Assembly (NCBI GenBank): GCA_007121535.1
Contig: SKKK01000701.1
Location: 1-39,174 of the forward strand
From: Planctomycetaceae bacterium
GTDB taxonomy: Bacteria; Planctomycetota; Planctomycetia; Pirellulales; Pirellulaceae
DNA length: 39,174 bases
Reading direction: 5' to 3'
Of the stretch, positions 31,555 through 39,076 are shown one piece after another. How positions within the stretch are numbered: position 1 is the stretch's first letter; each line of letters begins with the position of its first letter. A program made the position numbers and the translations under genes. Below the pieces are notes generated by a model that worked only from the letters and a program-made list of their open reading frames with translations, did not search any database and was not told where the DNA came from.

Positions 31555-31914
31555 ATGCCCCTTTCCTCCGGAAACGATCGAACGCCGAGAACACGGCCAC
31601 GTCGCAACCCGTTTCACCCGGTCCTGCTGGCCGCTGGCGCCGCATTCTTCATGGCGGCTTGCAGTTACACCGTTCTCTACATAAAACAATGGTCGGCCGG
31701 AACCGAAGCGTCGCGGATCGTCATCGAACAGCATCCCTGGTTGGCCCTGGTAGACCGGTACGGGGAAACGCTGCTGGCGACAACGTTGGCGATTTTGACC
31801 GTCGCGGTCCTGGCTGATGTCTTGTGGGAACACCGGCGAAGTAGGAACGTCGGTACCACGGCGGTCAGCGTGCCGGATCGAATTCAAGAAGATCGTGGAG
31901 ATTCATGCTCATGA
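31555..31914 (+). CDS. Small two-helix membrane protein of unknown function
   Basis: 119 residues with two hydrophobic segments (about 22-42, HPVLLAAGAAFFMAACSYTVLY, and about 70-88, LLATTLAILTVAVLADVL) joined by a short loop. Both ends are charged. I do not recognise a family. It starts 18 bases after the transglutaminase stop, and its end overlaps the start of the cupin gene by 10 bases. It is therefore likely to be the fourth gene of the tatC-headed run. The ribosome-binding site is weak. Confidence 0.65.
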   Translation: MPLSSGNDRTPRTRPRRNPFHPVLLAAGAAFFMAACSYTVLYIKQWSAGTEASRIVIEQHPWLALVDRYGETLLATTLAILTVAVLADVLWEHRRSRNVGTTAVSVPDRIQEDRGDSCS

Positions 31915-32291
31915 AGGTATGTCATTACGAACAAATGGAATCGCAGCCCGTCCAGATGCCGGGCGCGGAAGGTTGTCAGGTACGTTGGTTGATCGGCGAC
32001 GCCGAGGGCGCTCCGACTTTCGCCATGCGCGAATTCGAAGTCCGACCCGGTGGCCATACGCCTCGTCACAGCCATCCTTACGAACACGAGATCTTCGTGT
32101 TGGAAGGCAGTGGAGTCGTCTATGAAAACGACCAACCGCATCCGCTGCAAGCCGGCGATGTCGTGTACGTGAAGCCGGGGGAAATCCATCAGTTTCAGAA
32201 TACCGGTGACGTCCCCTTCAAATTCCTGTGCTTGGTTCCCAACGCGTCTGCCCACCAACCGATTCACATGGCTCCCGAATGCACGGTCTAA
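31905..32291 (+). CDS. Single-domain cupin protein
   Basis: 128-residue cupin with both conserved motifs. Motif 1 is GGHTPRHSHPYEHEIFVLEG (about 48-67), with the metal ligands His54, His56, Glu60-region and Glu62. Motif 2 is GDVVYVKPGEIHQFQN (about 84-99), with His95. It probably binds a divalent metal and may be a small-molecule dioxygenase, isomerase or binding protein; sequence alone does not say. A second in-frame ATG at 31911 is equally possible. The end of the tatC-DUF58-transglutaminase run is here. Confidence 0.82.
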   Translation: MLMKVCHYEQMESQPVQMPGAEGCQVRWLIGDAEGAPTFAMREFEVRPGGHTPRHSHPYEHEIFVLEGSGVVYENDQPHPLQAGDVVYVKPGEIHQFQNTGDVPFKFLCLVPNASAHQPIHMAPECTV

Positions 32292-32306
32292 GGCAATGTC
32301 CAGGCG

Positions 32307-32433
32307 AAAAATGCGGATTGTGAGCGGCACGGCGCTAGCCGCCGGTTCTGGACTCAAAAATGCGGATTGTGAGCGGCACGGCGCTAGCCGCCGGTTCTGG
32401 ACGTCACCCGCGGCTAACGCCGTGCCGCTCACT
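32307..32433. repeat. REP-like repeat cluster: two direct copies and one inverted copy
   Basis: A 47-base unit at 32307-32353 is repeated at 32356-32402 with only a 2-base spacer. Each begins AAAAATGCGGATTG and contains GTGAGCGGCACGGCGCTAGC. An inverted copy of the 23-base core follows at 32411-32433 with one mismatch, so 32370-32392 and 32411-32433 can form a 22-of-23-bp stem with an 18-base loop. The same GGCTAGCGCC plus CCGCTCAC cores make up the tandem array at 1-115. The cluster sits between the cupin gene and the DUF4838 gene and may act as a terminator or transcript barrier. Confidence 0.9.
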
Positions 32434-32515
32434 CATCGCGACCCCAAGATTTCGCCTGGACAACGCACTAGGCACCCCAAGGTACGCTTCGGACCCCTTT
32501 CTCGGAGAGTTTGTT

Positions 32516-34621
32516 ATGCGGGTTGGTTTCTTGATCGCTTCGCAGTTGTTGATGGTCAGTGGCCAAGCGCCGAACAATTCGCCTGTCGTCTTGGTTGACG
32601 GGGAACAGGCGGCATCGGTGGTCGTCGTCCCTGATGCGGCCGACCGCCGGTCGATAGAACTCGAGGCGGCCAACTTGATCGTCTCGGTCGTGGAACGCAT
32701 GTCGGGTGTCCGATTGCCGATCCTGCACGAGAGCCAATTGGGTTCGGCGAGGATCGAACGCGGTCGAGTCGTCGTCGAGTCGAACAATAGACCCGAAGGA
32801 GTGGCCGGTGAATTCGCTCTGCTTCTGGTCGGGCCAACGCGGCTGGCCGAGTCGTTGGGGGTCGGCGCCGAGGGCTTGGGGGTGGGCGGGATGCGTCTCG
32901 CGACCTCGGGCAACGCCGTCATCCTGCTGGGCGGCCCCACCGAGGCCACCGGACACACCGATGCCGGCGGGGTGCGGTACGCGGCGATCGAGTTGCTCGA
33001 ACGACTGGGATGCCGTTATCTGTGGCCGGGCGAACTGGGATTGGTGATTCCTCAGACGCAACGGATCGTCGTGCCGTCGCTGGACATCACGTACACGCCC
33101 AAGATCGGCCGCCGTGGGATCCGCTGGCGCCCGTTCACGCTTCGGGAAGGGGATGCCCGGCAGGTGCTCCAGTCGCTGGATACCTCGCCGGATCGGTGGC
33201 AGCGGACTTGGACCGAGGCGGTCGATTCCCCGATCCCGGTTTCCTGGGACGTCTGGCAGCGTCTGGGCGGCGAGATGCCCAATTTCGGTCATGCCGGCGC
33301 CGGATTGCGCGACGCCCAGTGGGCGTTGGACCGGCATCCGGAGTGGTTTGCACTGCAAACCGATGGCACGCGAGACCAGGGGGGAATCGCTCGTTGGCGG
33401 CTGTGCAAGTCGAACGAGGAACTGATCGACCACGTGGCGCAGGACATCATCCGCCGCCGCAACGAAGATCCCTCGCTGGTGCTGGTCTCCCTGTGTCCGA
33501 ACGACGGCGGCTACTCCACTTGGTGCTTGTGCGACGATTGCCGGGCTCTCGATCCGCCCAATGGCCCGCCGGTCACGCTGCTGCTGTTCGAGCGGGCGGG
33601 CAGTTCGCGGCGCAAGGAGATGCCATACGTCTCGTTGACCGACCGTCTGTTGTTTTACTGGAACAGTATCGCCGAACGGGTGACGGCCGAGCATCCGGAT
33701 TTGTTATTGGGCGTATCGGCATACAGCCGGTTCAGCGATCCGCCGGTCGAGCGGCGGTTGCATCCGAATCTGGTTGTCCGCTACGTTCGCTCGGATCACG
33801 AAGGCTGGAAGGGCTGGCAACAGGCCGGAGCGAAGCGGATCTTCTGGCGACCGAACATCCTGTTGATCAACCGCCGGCACGCGAAGCTGCAATCGATCGT
33901 CGGCCAGATGGCGGACCACGTGAGCTTTTTTGCGCAGCACGGGATGACCATGACCGACATCAGCTCGATCACCCATCACTGGTCCACACTGGGGTTGACG
34001 TACTATGCCACCGCGCGGCTCAATTGGAACCCGCATATGTCGGGCGACGAGATCATCGCGGATTACGCGCGGCACGGTTTTGGGCCGGGTGCGGAGTTCA
34101 TCGAGCGTTATTTCCAACGCGTCGAGCAGCTCACCGCGGCCGGTCGTTGGGGGATCGACGAAGACGAGGGCGATCGTCGGGACGCGGTGAGCAGCGGTGA
34201 GATCATGGCCGAGTTGCGGGGCTTGTTGAACGCCGCCGAGCGTGCGGCGGGAGATGACCGGACGATCGTCCAGCGGGTGGCGTTTCTGCGAATGGGGCTG
34301 AATTTCACCGAACTGCAGGACGTGCTGGACGACATGGCGCAGCGGGCTGCGGCCGGCGAGTCCGTGGACCGTGACCGCGCTACGCGGTTGATCGATCTGA
34401 ACGGCCTGGTCCTGCGCGACCTGCTGCACCGCCATCCCTTGGCCATCCACGTTCCCAGCCTGATCCGACAGTCTGCGACCTTCGCTCGCTGGAGGTCGCT
34501 GAGCGGCCGACGCGTCTGGTTGTCCGACGAAACTCTGCAAGATCGCATCGACAATCCCCGTTACGGCCTGACCGGCCGCGAGCAATCCATCGAAGACATG
34601 CTGCAAGCCTTCGGGTTGTGA
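32516..34621 (+). CDS. Secreted DUF4838 domain protein (glycosidase-like)
   Basis: 701-residue protein with a short signal peptide (about 1-17, RVGFLIASQLLMVSGQA). The N-terminal part (about 20-190) resembles the N-terminal domain of family 67 alpha-glucuronidases. The DUF4838 region has the typical cysteine motif, Cys327, Cys337, Cys339 and Cys342 in PNDGGYSTWCLCDDCRALD, followed by an RLLFYWNSIAERV-type helix. Members are thought to be secreted carbohydrate-active proteins; the activity is unproven. The ATG at 32516 has CGGAGAG about 7 bases upstream. An in-frame ATG at 32360 lies inside the REP-like repeat and would add 52 residues. It gives no better signal peptide, so I prefer 32516. Confidence 0.85.
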   Translation: MRVGFLIASQLLMVSGQAPNNSPVVLVDGEQAASVVVVPDAADRRSIELEAANLIVSVVERMSGVRLPILHESQLGSARIERGRVVVESNNRPEGVAGEFALLLVGPTRLAESLGVGAEGLGVGGMRLATSGNAVILLGGPTEATGHTDAGGVRYAAIELLERLGCRYLWPGELGLVIPQTQRIVVPSLDITYTPKIGRRGIRWRPFTLREGDARQVLQSLDTSPDRWQRTWTEAVDSPIPVSWDVWQRLGGEMPNFGHAGAGLRDAQWALDRHPEWFALQTDGTRDQGGIARWRLCKSNEELIDHVAQDIIRRRNEDPSLVLVSLCPNDGGYSTWCLCDDCRALDPPNGPPVTLLLFERAGSSRRKEMPYVSLTDRLLFYWNSIAERVTAEHPDLLLGVSAYSRFSDPPVERRLHPNLVVRYVRSDHEGWKGWQQAGAKRIFWRPNILLINRRHAKLQSIVGQMADHVSFFAQHGMTMTDISSITHHWSTLGLTYYATARLNWNPHMSGDEIIADYARHGFGPGAEFIERYFQRVEQLTAAGRWGIDEDEGDRRDAVSSGEIMAELRGLLNAAERAAGDDRTIVQRVAFLRMGLNFTELQDVLDDMAQRAAAGESVDRDRATRLIDLNGLVLRDLLHRHPLAIHVPSLIRQSATFARWRSLSGRRVWLSDETLQDRIDNPRYGLTGREQSIEDMLQAFGL

Positions 34622-34634
34622 CGGAAAACGCAGA

Positions 34635-34841
34635 TTGTTCATCACGAATTTGGGCATCGACTTCTACGCTGCCGCGACCGGTTTGCTGCTACGGAACTTC
34701 AAGTATGAAGACGCTCGGCAAATCGGAAAAATCGACGTGGGACCACTTGGCGAAACGATCCTTCTGAGAGTGTCGGGCAGCGACATCGTCCTTCTCCATT
34801 ATCACACCATCGAGACGCTGGGCGGCTCGACCGAAGGATAA
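34635..34841 (+). CDS. Possible short hypothetical protein or gene fragment
   Basis: A 68-residue frame starting at TTG, 13 bases after the DUF4838 stop. It ends LLRVSGSDIVLLHYHTIETLGGSTEG. There is no clear ribosome-binding site and no family I recognise. Its end overlaps the minus-strand fragment at 34802-35086. It may be a remnant at a rearrangement point. Confidence 0.25.
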   Translation: MFITNLGIDFYAAATGLLLRNFKYEDARQIGKIDVGPLGETILLRVSGSDIVLLHYHTIETLGGSTEG

Positions 34842-35086
34842 TCCCGGGTCACCTGGAGCAGCCCCAGCAGGCTGGCCGGATAATCCAACACGTCGTACAG
34901 CGACCCCAGCCGACGGCGGGCTGCCAACTTGAGGTGGTCGTAATGCCGATTCAGCTCAAGGACGGCGTCGCTGAGTTCGTCCTTGAGCAGCGTGATCTGG
35001 CTGTCAAACGTTTCGATCTGGTCCTGTCGGATCAGGCGGATACCGGGTTCGGGAAACGGCAGGGACTTGGATTTCCAGGTTGGCAC
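34802..35086 (-). pseudogene. Truncated remnant of a conserved accessory protein
   Basis: 94 codons with a clear conserved-protein look: SLPFPEPGIRLIRQDQIETF, then a long helical stretch ending RRLGSLYDVLDYPASLLGLL and DYPSVEPP. From memory, longer planctomycete proteins share this block in their middle, with about 150 residues before it and 100 after; I could not verify this. Here the frame opens only at a GTG two codons after a TGA (35090-35092) and stops soon after SVEPP, so both ends seem lost. It is the last element of the leftward accessory run. Confidence 0.55.
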
Positions 35087-35187
35087 CGGTCAGACGCAGT
35101 GGAAGCAGTGGCCGTGTTCTTCGGGCGTTCGAACGTGATAGATTCGATTTGCAGCAGACGGCCGTCAACGCTCGATCGCTTGAGCAC
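35032..35187 (-). CDS. Small unassigned frame, possibly a degraded gene
   Basis: On the minus strand the frame after the TGA of the preceding gene (35227-35229) stays open to a TGA at 35032. It reads like coding sequence: TEFTVLKRSSVDGRLLQIES, then ITFERPKNTATAST. No ATG is present; the first candidate start is GTG at 35187 (51 residues), with no good ribosome-binding site. It is in the same frame as the 95-residue gene upstream and overlaps the fragment 34802-35086 by 55 bases in a different frame. A decayed gene or a lost fusion are both possible. Confidence 0.35.
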   Translation of the reverse strand: MLKRSSVDGRLLQIESITFERPKNTATASTASDRCQPGNPSPCRFPNPVSA

Positions 35188-35226
35188 GGTAAATTCCGTG
35201 GCTCCGTCCGGTCTTGGAAAATGTGC

Positions 35227-35514
35227 TCAGTCCTCGAGCGGCTGCATGACTTCATCCAGCCGCTGTTTCAGACGCTCCAGATCCTCGGGCTGGGGAGTCG
35301 GCAATACTTGGCCCTGCTTGACGGCCGCGTCGATCCAGCGAGCGTCGTCGTGGTCGCCGCGAAGGATTGCCGACGACAGCTCCTGACGGGCTTTCCCCGC
35401 CGGGATCGGCAGTTTCGGTAGTCGCCTGCGTGGTTTTGGCCGTTGCAGTGGTCGCCTGGGCCGGGCTTGTGAACGGGGACGGAGCAGGCGGGGCGCCCAG
35501 AATTCAATCGTCAC
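35227..35514 (-). CDS. Hypothetical protein, 95 residues
   Basis: Starts at GTG 35514 with CAGGAG about 9 bases upstream; the frame continues to 35556 without better support. The N-terminal half is very rich in Arg and Pro (about 8-42). The C-terminal half is helical and charged, with KARQELSSAILRGDHDDARWID and EDLERLKQRLDEVMQPLED. I do not recognise a family. It lies 102 bases after the 103-residue gene in the leftward accessory run. The basic head and acidic tail could suggest nucleic-acid or partner binding, but nothing proves it. Confidence 0.55.
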   Translation of the reverse strand: MTIEFWAPRLLRPRSQARPRRPLQRPKPRRRLPKLPIPAGKARQELSSAILRGDHDDARWIDAAVKQGQVLPTPQPEDLERLKQRLDEVMQPLED

Positions 35515-35616
35515 GGAAGACACTCCTGGAAAACGCCTGCCGCATGCGCGCAGCACGAGCGCGGACGCGGCGGAACAGGGGGCAGGTGTCAGAAAGATGC
35601 TGCGAAGCGCAGCGGC

Positions 35617-35928
35617 TCAGTCGAGTTCCCAGGCGGCGCGCAGGGCGGCCAGAGAATGGAACCGCTCGTAGCCGATGATGTCGCCGGGCACCAGGGTCTG
35701 CAGGGCCACCAGGTAGCCCTCGTCGTGCAGGCCCAGAAAGATGCCGAAATCGCCGTCCTGGATGTCGCTGCCGAACGGGTAATTTCGGCCGATGCGGCGG
35801 ACCTTGAGCCGGTAGGAGTCGGGACCGCCAAAATCGGCCCGGCTTTGACGCGATTTCAACTGACCGGTCTTGGCGGTCGCCTGGAGCAAACGTTGGGCGT
35901 GTTGGGCAGCTTGTTCGGAAATCGGCAT
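35617..35928 (-). CDS. Hypothetical protein, 103 residues
   Basis: ATG at 35928 with TAGGAG about 8 bases upstream, a strong translation signal. The product opens with a helix (ISEQAAQHAQRLLQATAKTG). It then has a strand-rich, glycine-containing core (RIGRNYPFGSDIQDGDFGIFLG, HDEGYLVALQTLVPGDIIGYERF) and ends RAAWELD. There is no signal peptide or membrane segment. I do not recognise a family. It starts 16 bases after the preceding gene, so the two are probably on one transcript. Confidence 0.65.
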   Translation of the reverse strand: MPISEQAAQHAQRLLQATAKTGQLKSRQSRADFGGPDSYRLKVRRIGRNYPFGSDIQDGDFGIFLGLHDEGYLVALQTLVPGDIIGYERFHSLAALRAAWELD

Positions 35929-35944
35929 GATGCTTGCTCCTAGG

Positions 35945-36703
35945 TCACGGCCTGTCTGCCATGCAAGTCCTCAGCAGTTGCCGGGTCTCAGCCGCTCCCA
36001 ACCGCTGCATCAGGAACTCGATCTGGGCTTGCAGGCCCGCGTTGTTCAGGTTGGCAGCCAGATCACCCACCGCGTCGTGGACGGGCTCGTCCAGGTCTTC
36101 GCAGGATACACCCCGAGCGGTCGCCTCAGCAAGCAGTGAGGCCGGGCTGGTTTCGGGATCGCTTGTGGTGGGTGGAACACGTAGCGGCACATCGGCGGAA
36201 AGAATATCCCCGTCTTTGGCCGCGATGATCACGGTTTCCAGATCGGTGCCGATGGCGTCGCTGATCGGAGTCACGTCGGCTTCGCGCACGGCCACATGCA
36301 GCTCCCCATGGGGAGTTTCCACGGTCAGCACCTTGGGATCCTCTGTCAGCTCACTCCAGTCGATGATCGTATCGGCGACACCCCAATCCACGATCACCAC
36401 GTGCAGCGTGGGCAGCGACGAGTACACGTCCCGGACAAAGGCGCCGTCCAGGCGGATGATCAGTTGCTCGCTGGCATCACCTGCTGGCGGTGGCACGTAC
36501 TGCTCCTCGTCGCCGGGAACGAGGCCATGCTGGTTCAGCAGGTCCTGGATCTCCATACACATGTCGGCACCGTCCCATCCTTTGTCCGGATTCCAGTATT
36601 CGCGGCCTTCGGCATTCAGGTCGAGATACATCCGTCCCTGCACGCCGGCCACGATGGCCAGCAGGGCCTCACGAGACAAATGCTGAGGTAGTTTCACGGG
36701 CAT
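35945..36703 (-). CDS. Hypothetical protein, 252 residues, coupled to the upstream gene
   Basis: The upstream gene's TGA (36703-36705) overlaps this start: the strand reads GTGATG, with AGGAG seven bases before the ATG at 36703 and four before the GTG at 36706. I choose the ATG. The N-terminal domain (about 1-62) contains EYWNPDKGWDGADMCMEI and HGLVPGD. The middle is strand-rich (IIRLDGAFVRDVYSS, LHVVIVDWGVADTIIDW, GELHVAVREAD). The end is helical (SEDLDEPVHDAVGDLAANL-like, then QIEFLMQRLGAAETRQLL). It is soluble and acidic. Similar proteins seem to occur in other planctomycetes, but that is memory, not a search. Confidence 0.7.
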   Translation of the reverse strand: MPVKLPQHLSREALLAIVAGVQGRMYLDLNAEGREYWNPDKGWDGADMCMEIQDLLNQHGLVPGDEEQYVPPPAGDASEQLIIRLDGAFVRDVYSSLPTLHVVIVDWGVADTIIDWSELTEDPKVLTVETPHGELHVAVREADVTPISDAIGTDLETVIIAAKDGDILSADVPLRVPPTTSDPETSPASLLAEATARGVSCEDLDEPVHDAVGDLAANLNNAGLQAQIEFLMQRLGAAETRQLLRTCMADRP

Positions 36704-37068
36704 CACGGTTCTCCTGTTCGTGGCGAATCGTCTGTCGCCGTTGGGGTTTGGGTTGTCAACTGTTCGAAATCGTCCTCGTCGAAACTGTAGCTTTCGTACG
36801 GCAACTCATCGACACACAGGGCTCGGACCTCGACCTCGCAATAGCCACCGTTGGCCGTCCAGATCTCCCTGGCCAGCCTTTTGGCGAACTCGTGTTCCTG
36901 CTCGCCGCCGCACAGGCTGCCGTAGCCGCTGGCCTGCTGACCATCCTCATCGGCTAGCGGAAACCAGTCGTCGAAATCCCAGCAGGACTCGGCAGCCTCT
37001 TGGACTGCTTTAATCCGGGCCGGGTCCACTCTGCGTACAATCACCGTCATTTCATAGGAGCGGGCCAT
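36703..37068 (-). CDS. Hypothetical protein, 121 residues
   Basis: ATG at 37068 with a strong TGGAGGTG about 6 bases upstream. The product starts with a strand and helix (SYEMTVIVRRVDPARIKAVQEAAES). It then has an aromatic, acidic patch (WDFDDWFPLADEDG), a glycine/cysteine segment (YGSLCGGEQEHEFAKRLAREIW) and a strand (GGYCEVEVRALCVDELPYE) with a very acidic end. The shape suggests a small ferredoxin-like alpha/beta domain, which is inference. It is coupled to the next gene by a stop/start overlap. Confidence 0.7.
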   Translation of the reverse strand: MARSYEMTVIVRRVDPARIKAVQEAAESCWDFDDWFPLADEDGQQASGYGSLCGGEQEHEFAKRLAREIWTANGGYCEVEVRALCVDELPYESYSFDEDDFEQLTTQTPTATDDSPRTGEP

Positions 37069-37124
37069 CGCACCTCCAGTGGTTTGCCAGGGAAGGAGGT
37101 TTCGACCTCACCCCTGTCGTGTTG

Positions 37125-38042
37125 TTACTCGTCCTCGTCATCTTCACGATCGTGGTCCGCCTCCCAGGCATCGAGATCCGTGGGCGGGTTCGCACCGGGA
37201 TCAACCATGGTAATCCCGTCCCGGTCCCAGTTGAACGCTTCCGCCGTTTCGTAGTACGCCGTCAGACGCTGCAGCGTGATGGGTGCATCCGAGTGGAACG
37301 TGTCGATCGCCGGGCCCCTGTTATGCACTTCGGAGATCACGTGCGCAACGTATTCTCTGGTAGCCACAAACTCGCCCACGACAGGATCGCCGTAGTCGTC
37401 CAGGATGCCGGGCGTGGACAGGGCTGTCTCGAGCAGCGTGTCCATCGCCGACGCCAAGCTTTCGGGATCGGTCATCGCCGGGTTGTAGTCGACATCCACG
37501 GTAAGAGTCGCGGTCTGCTGGCCCTCCTTTCGGTGTTGCCGCGGTCGGAATTCTTGCCTCACTCGCGCAAGCAGATCGCTGCCACACTGGATGCCGGACG
37601 CCGTGACGAAATACGTATCGCCGCCAAATGCCCCCACACACGGCTTGTTGCAGCCACAGGCATAGGAGAATTCCCAGCATTCGTCCGGTCGAAACCGGGC
37701 CAGGAACTTCCGAACAAGCTGCGCCAAGTAGTCGGGATTGCCCTGGTTCTGAGCGTAGAACCAGGCGTGCCGTCCCCAATTACTTCCGTCACCCTGGGAC
37801 TCACCATCCCGGAATTCGAAGTGGAACCCCGGATGATCGACCGGTTCATCGCTCAGATCTAGCAAGAAACGCGGGCCGTGCCAGTCTGCCTCAGCCGAAT
37901 CGAAATCTGCGGGCAAGGCATCCTCGGGGTATTCCCGGCCATCGCTCACGTAGATCTTTGTCAATTGTTCACGAAGCCACGCCTCTTCGTCGTCACGCAG
38001 ATTCGGCAGCACCTCCGAGAACTCCAAGAAGTGGGTCGCCAT
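37125..38042 (-). CDS. Hypothetical protein, 305 residues, with a cysteine cluster
   Basis: ATG at 38042 with AAGGAA about 8 bases upstream. There seem to be two domains. The first (about 1-165) contains WLREQLTKIYVSDGREYPED, a WGRHAWFYAQN segment and a cysteine cluster (Cys122, Cys129, Cys131, Cys135, Cys153) around YACGCNKPCVGAFGG that could bind a metal. The second (about 176-285) begins TATLTVDVDYNPAMTDPESL and continues with a helix and GDPVVGEFVATREY. The end is strongly acidic. I do not know the family or function. It follows the 334-residue gene by 29 bases. Confidence 0.7.
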   Translation of the reverse strand: MATHFLEFSEVLPNLRDDEEAWLREQLTKIYVSDGREYPEDALPADFDSAEADWHGPRFLLDLSDEPVDHPGFHFEFRDGESQGDGSNWGRHAWFYAQNQGNPDYLAQLVRKFLARFRPDECWEFSYACGCNKPCVGAFGGDTYFVTASGIQCGSDLLARVRQEFRPRQHRKEGQQTATLTVDVDYNPAMTDPESLASAMDTLLETALSTPGILDDYGDPVVGEFVATREYVAHVISEVHNRGPAIDTFHSDAPITLQRLTAYYETAEAFNWDRDGITMVDPGANPPTDLDAWEADHDREDDEDE

Positions 38043-38071
38043 CGGTTGGTTCCTTGTTGGTATCGGGGGGG

Positions 38072-39076
38072 TTATTCGCCAGTCCGTTCGTCCTTGAAGT
38101 GCTTAGCGACGGTTTTCAGAGCTCCCTTCCAGTCCATGTCGTGCTGTTTACAGTAATGCCGCAGGTCGGTCAGCAGGTCGGTCAGCACGTCGTCACGCTC
38201 CAGAGTCTCCGCCGTAGCGTAGGCCGTCAAAATTTGCTCCGCGCGTGCAGCCCGCTCTTCATTGATGCACATTTTCAATCCAGGCATCACGACTTCCTCG
38301 CGCAAACCGAGTTCGCGGATCGCGTGATCCTGCAAGGCGTCCAGCAGGCTCAGAAGTCCTTCCGCCTGATCCGGATGGGTGCTGGCTTGGCTCGCCAACC
38401 ACTCCTTTTGTTGACGCAGCAGTGCCCAGTCCATCTGGGCGATCCATTTCGGGAGCCTTGTCGCCGCAACCGGCTGTGACTGCCGCGTGTCGCCAACCTG
38501 CTGATCGCTGACGTCAGGCTTGCCGGTGGTATCGCTGGCATCGTCCGGGACCAGCCTAAACGGCTGCAGCGACGGCAGTTCGGGCGGCATCTTCTCGCGC
38601 AGCGTTTTCAGCGCCGTTTGCAACAGCGACAACGTGCGCGAGTCGGGCTGGTCATCTGCCGCTTCCAAGGCGGCTTCCAGCAGATGCTTGACAGGCATCA
38701 GGTCCAGGGCCAGCACGACGGGGTAGCCGCCGGCATTGGTTTCCAGTTCCACCAGGCCGTAACCGGGCCGGTATTCGACCAATTGCGGTTCGTATTCGTA
38801 ACGTCCTTCGCAGCGGCGCCGGAACGCAATGTCGTGCTGCTGAAGAAACTTCTCCAATTCCTGGAAACAGCCCCAGGTCGCCCGTTCATGGTACAGTCCC
38901 AACGTCTCGCCTTGGGGCACGGCGGCCAGCAGATCTTCGGCTGTCTGCGGCTGGAAGGGACGCGTGCCCCAGTCCAGGGTCACTTGTTCCTCGCGGATGA
39001 TCTGGCAGAGGGCGGGAACCAGTTGCTCAGGGATGTCACCCCCGATCCAGATGACGGTTGATAGATGATCGGCCAT
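38072..39076 (-). CDS. Hypothetical protein, 334 residues
   Basis: ATG at 39076 with AAAGGAT about 9 bases upstream; an in-frame ATG at 39115 would add 13 residues but has no good ribosome-binding site. The N-terminal domain (about 1-150) has HLSTVIWIGGDIPEQLVPAL, DWGTRPFQPQTAEDLLA and FRRRCEGRYEYEPQLVEYRPG, a strand-rich pattern. The C-terminal half is mostly helical and charged, from about 165 to the end. No signal peptide or membrane segment. It is the first gene seen of the leftward accessory run, although more genes may lie beyond the right edge. Function unknown. Confidence 0.7.
   Translation of the reverse strand: MADHLSTVIWIGGDIPEQLVPALCQIIREEQVTLDWGTRPFQPQTAEDLLAAVPQGETLGLYHERATWGCFQELEKFLQQHDIAFRRRCEGRYEYEPQLVEYRPGYGLVELETNAGGYPVVLALDLMPVKHLLEAALEAADDQPDSRTLSLLQTALKTLREKMPPELPSLQPFRLVPDDASDTTGKPDVSDQQVGDTRQSQPVAATRLPKWIAQMDWALLRQQKEWLASQASTHPDQAEGLLSLLDALQDHAIRELGLREEVVMPGLKMCINEERAARAEQILTAYATAETLERDDVLTDLLTDLRHYCKQHDMDWKGALKTVAKHFKDERTGE

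Noticed and set aside
35032-35514. Stop-codon readthrough or selenocysteine at the TGA 35227-35229, joining two in-frame stretches
   Set aside because: No SECIS-like structure was recognised and the region shows other signs of decay; a broken gene is simpler.
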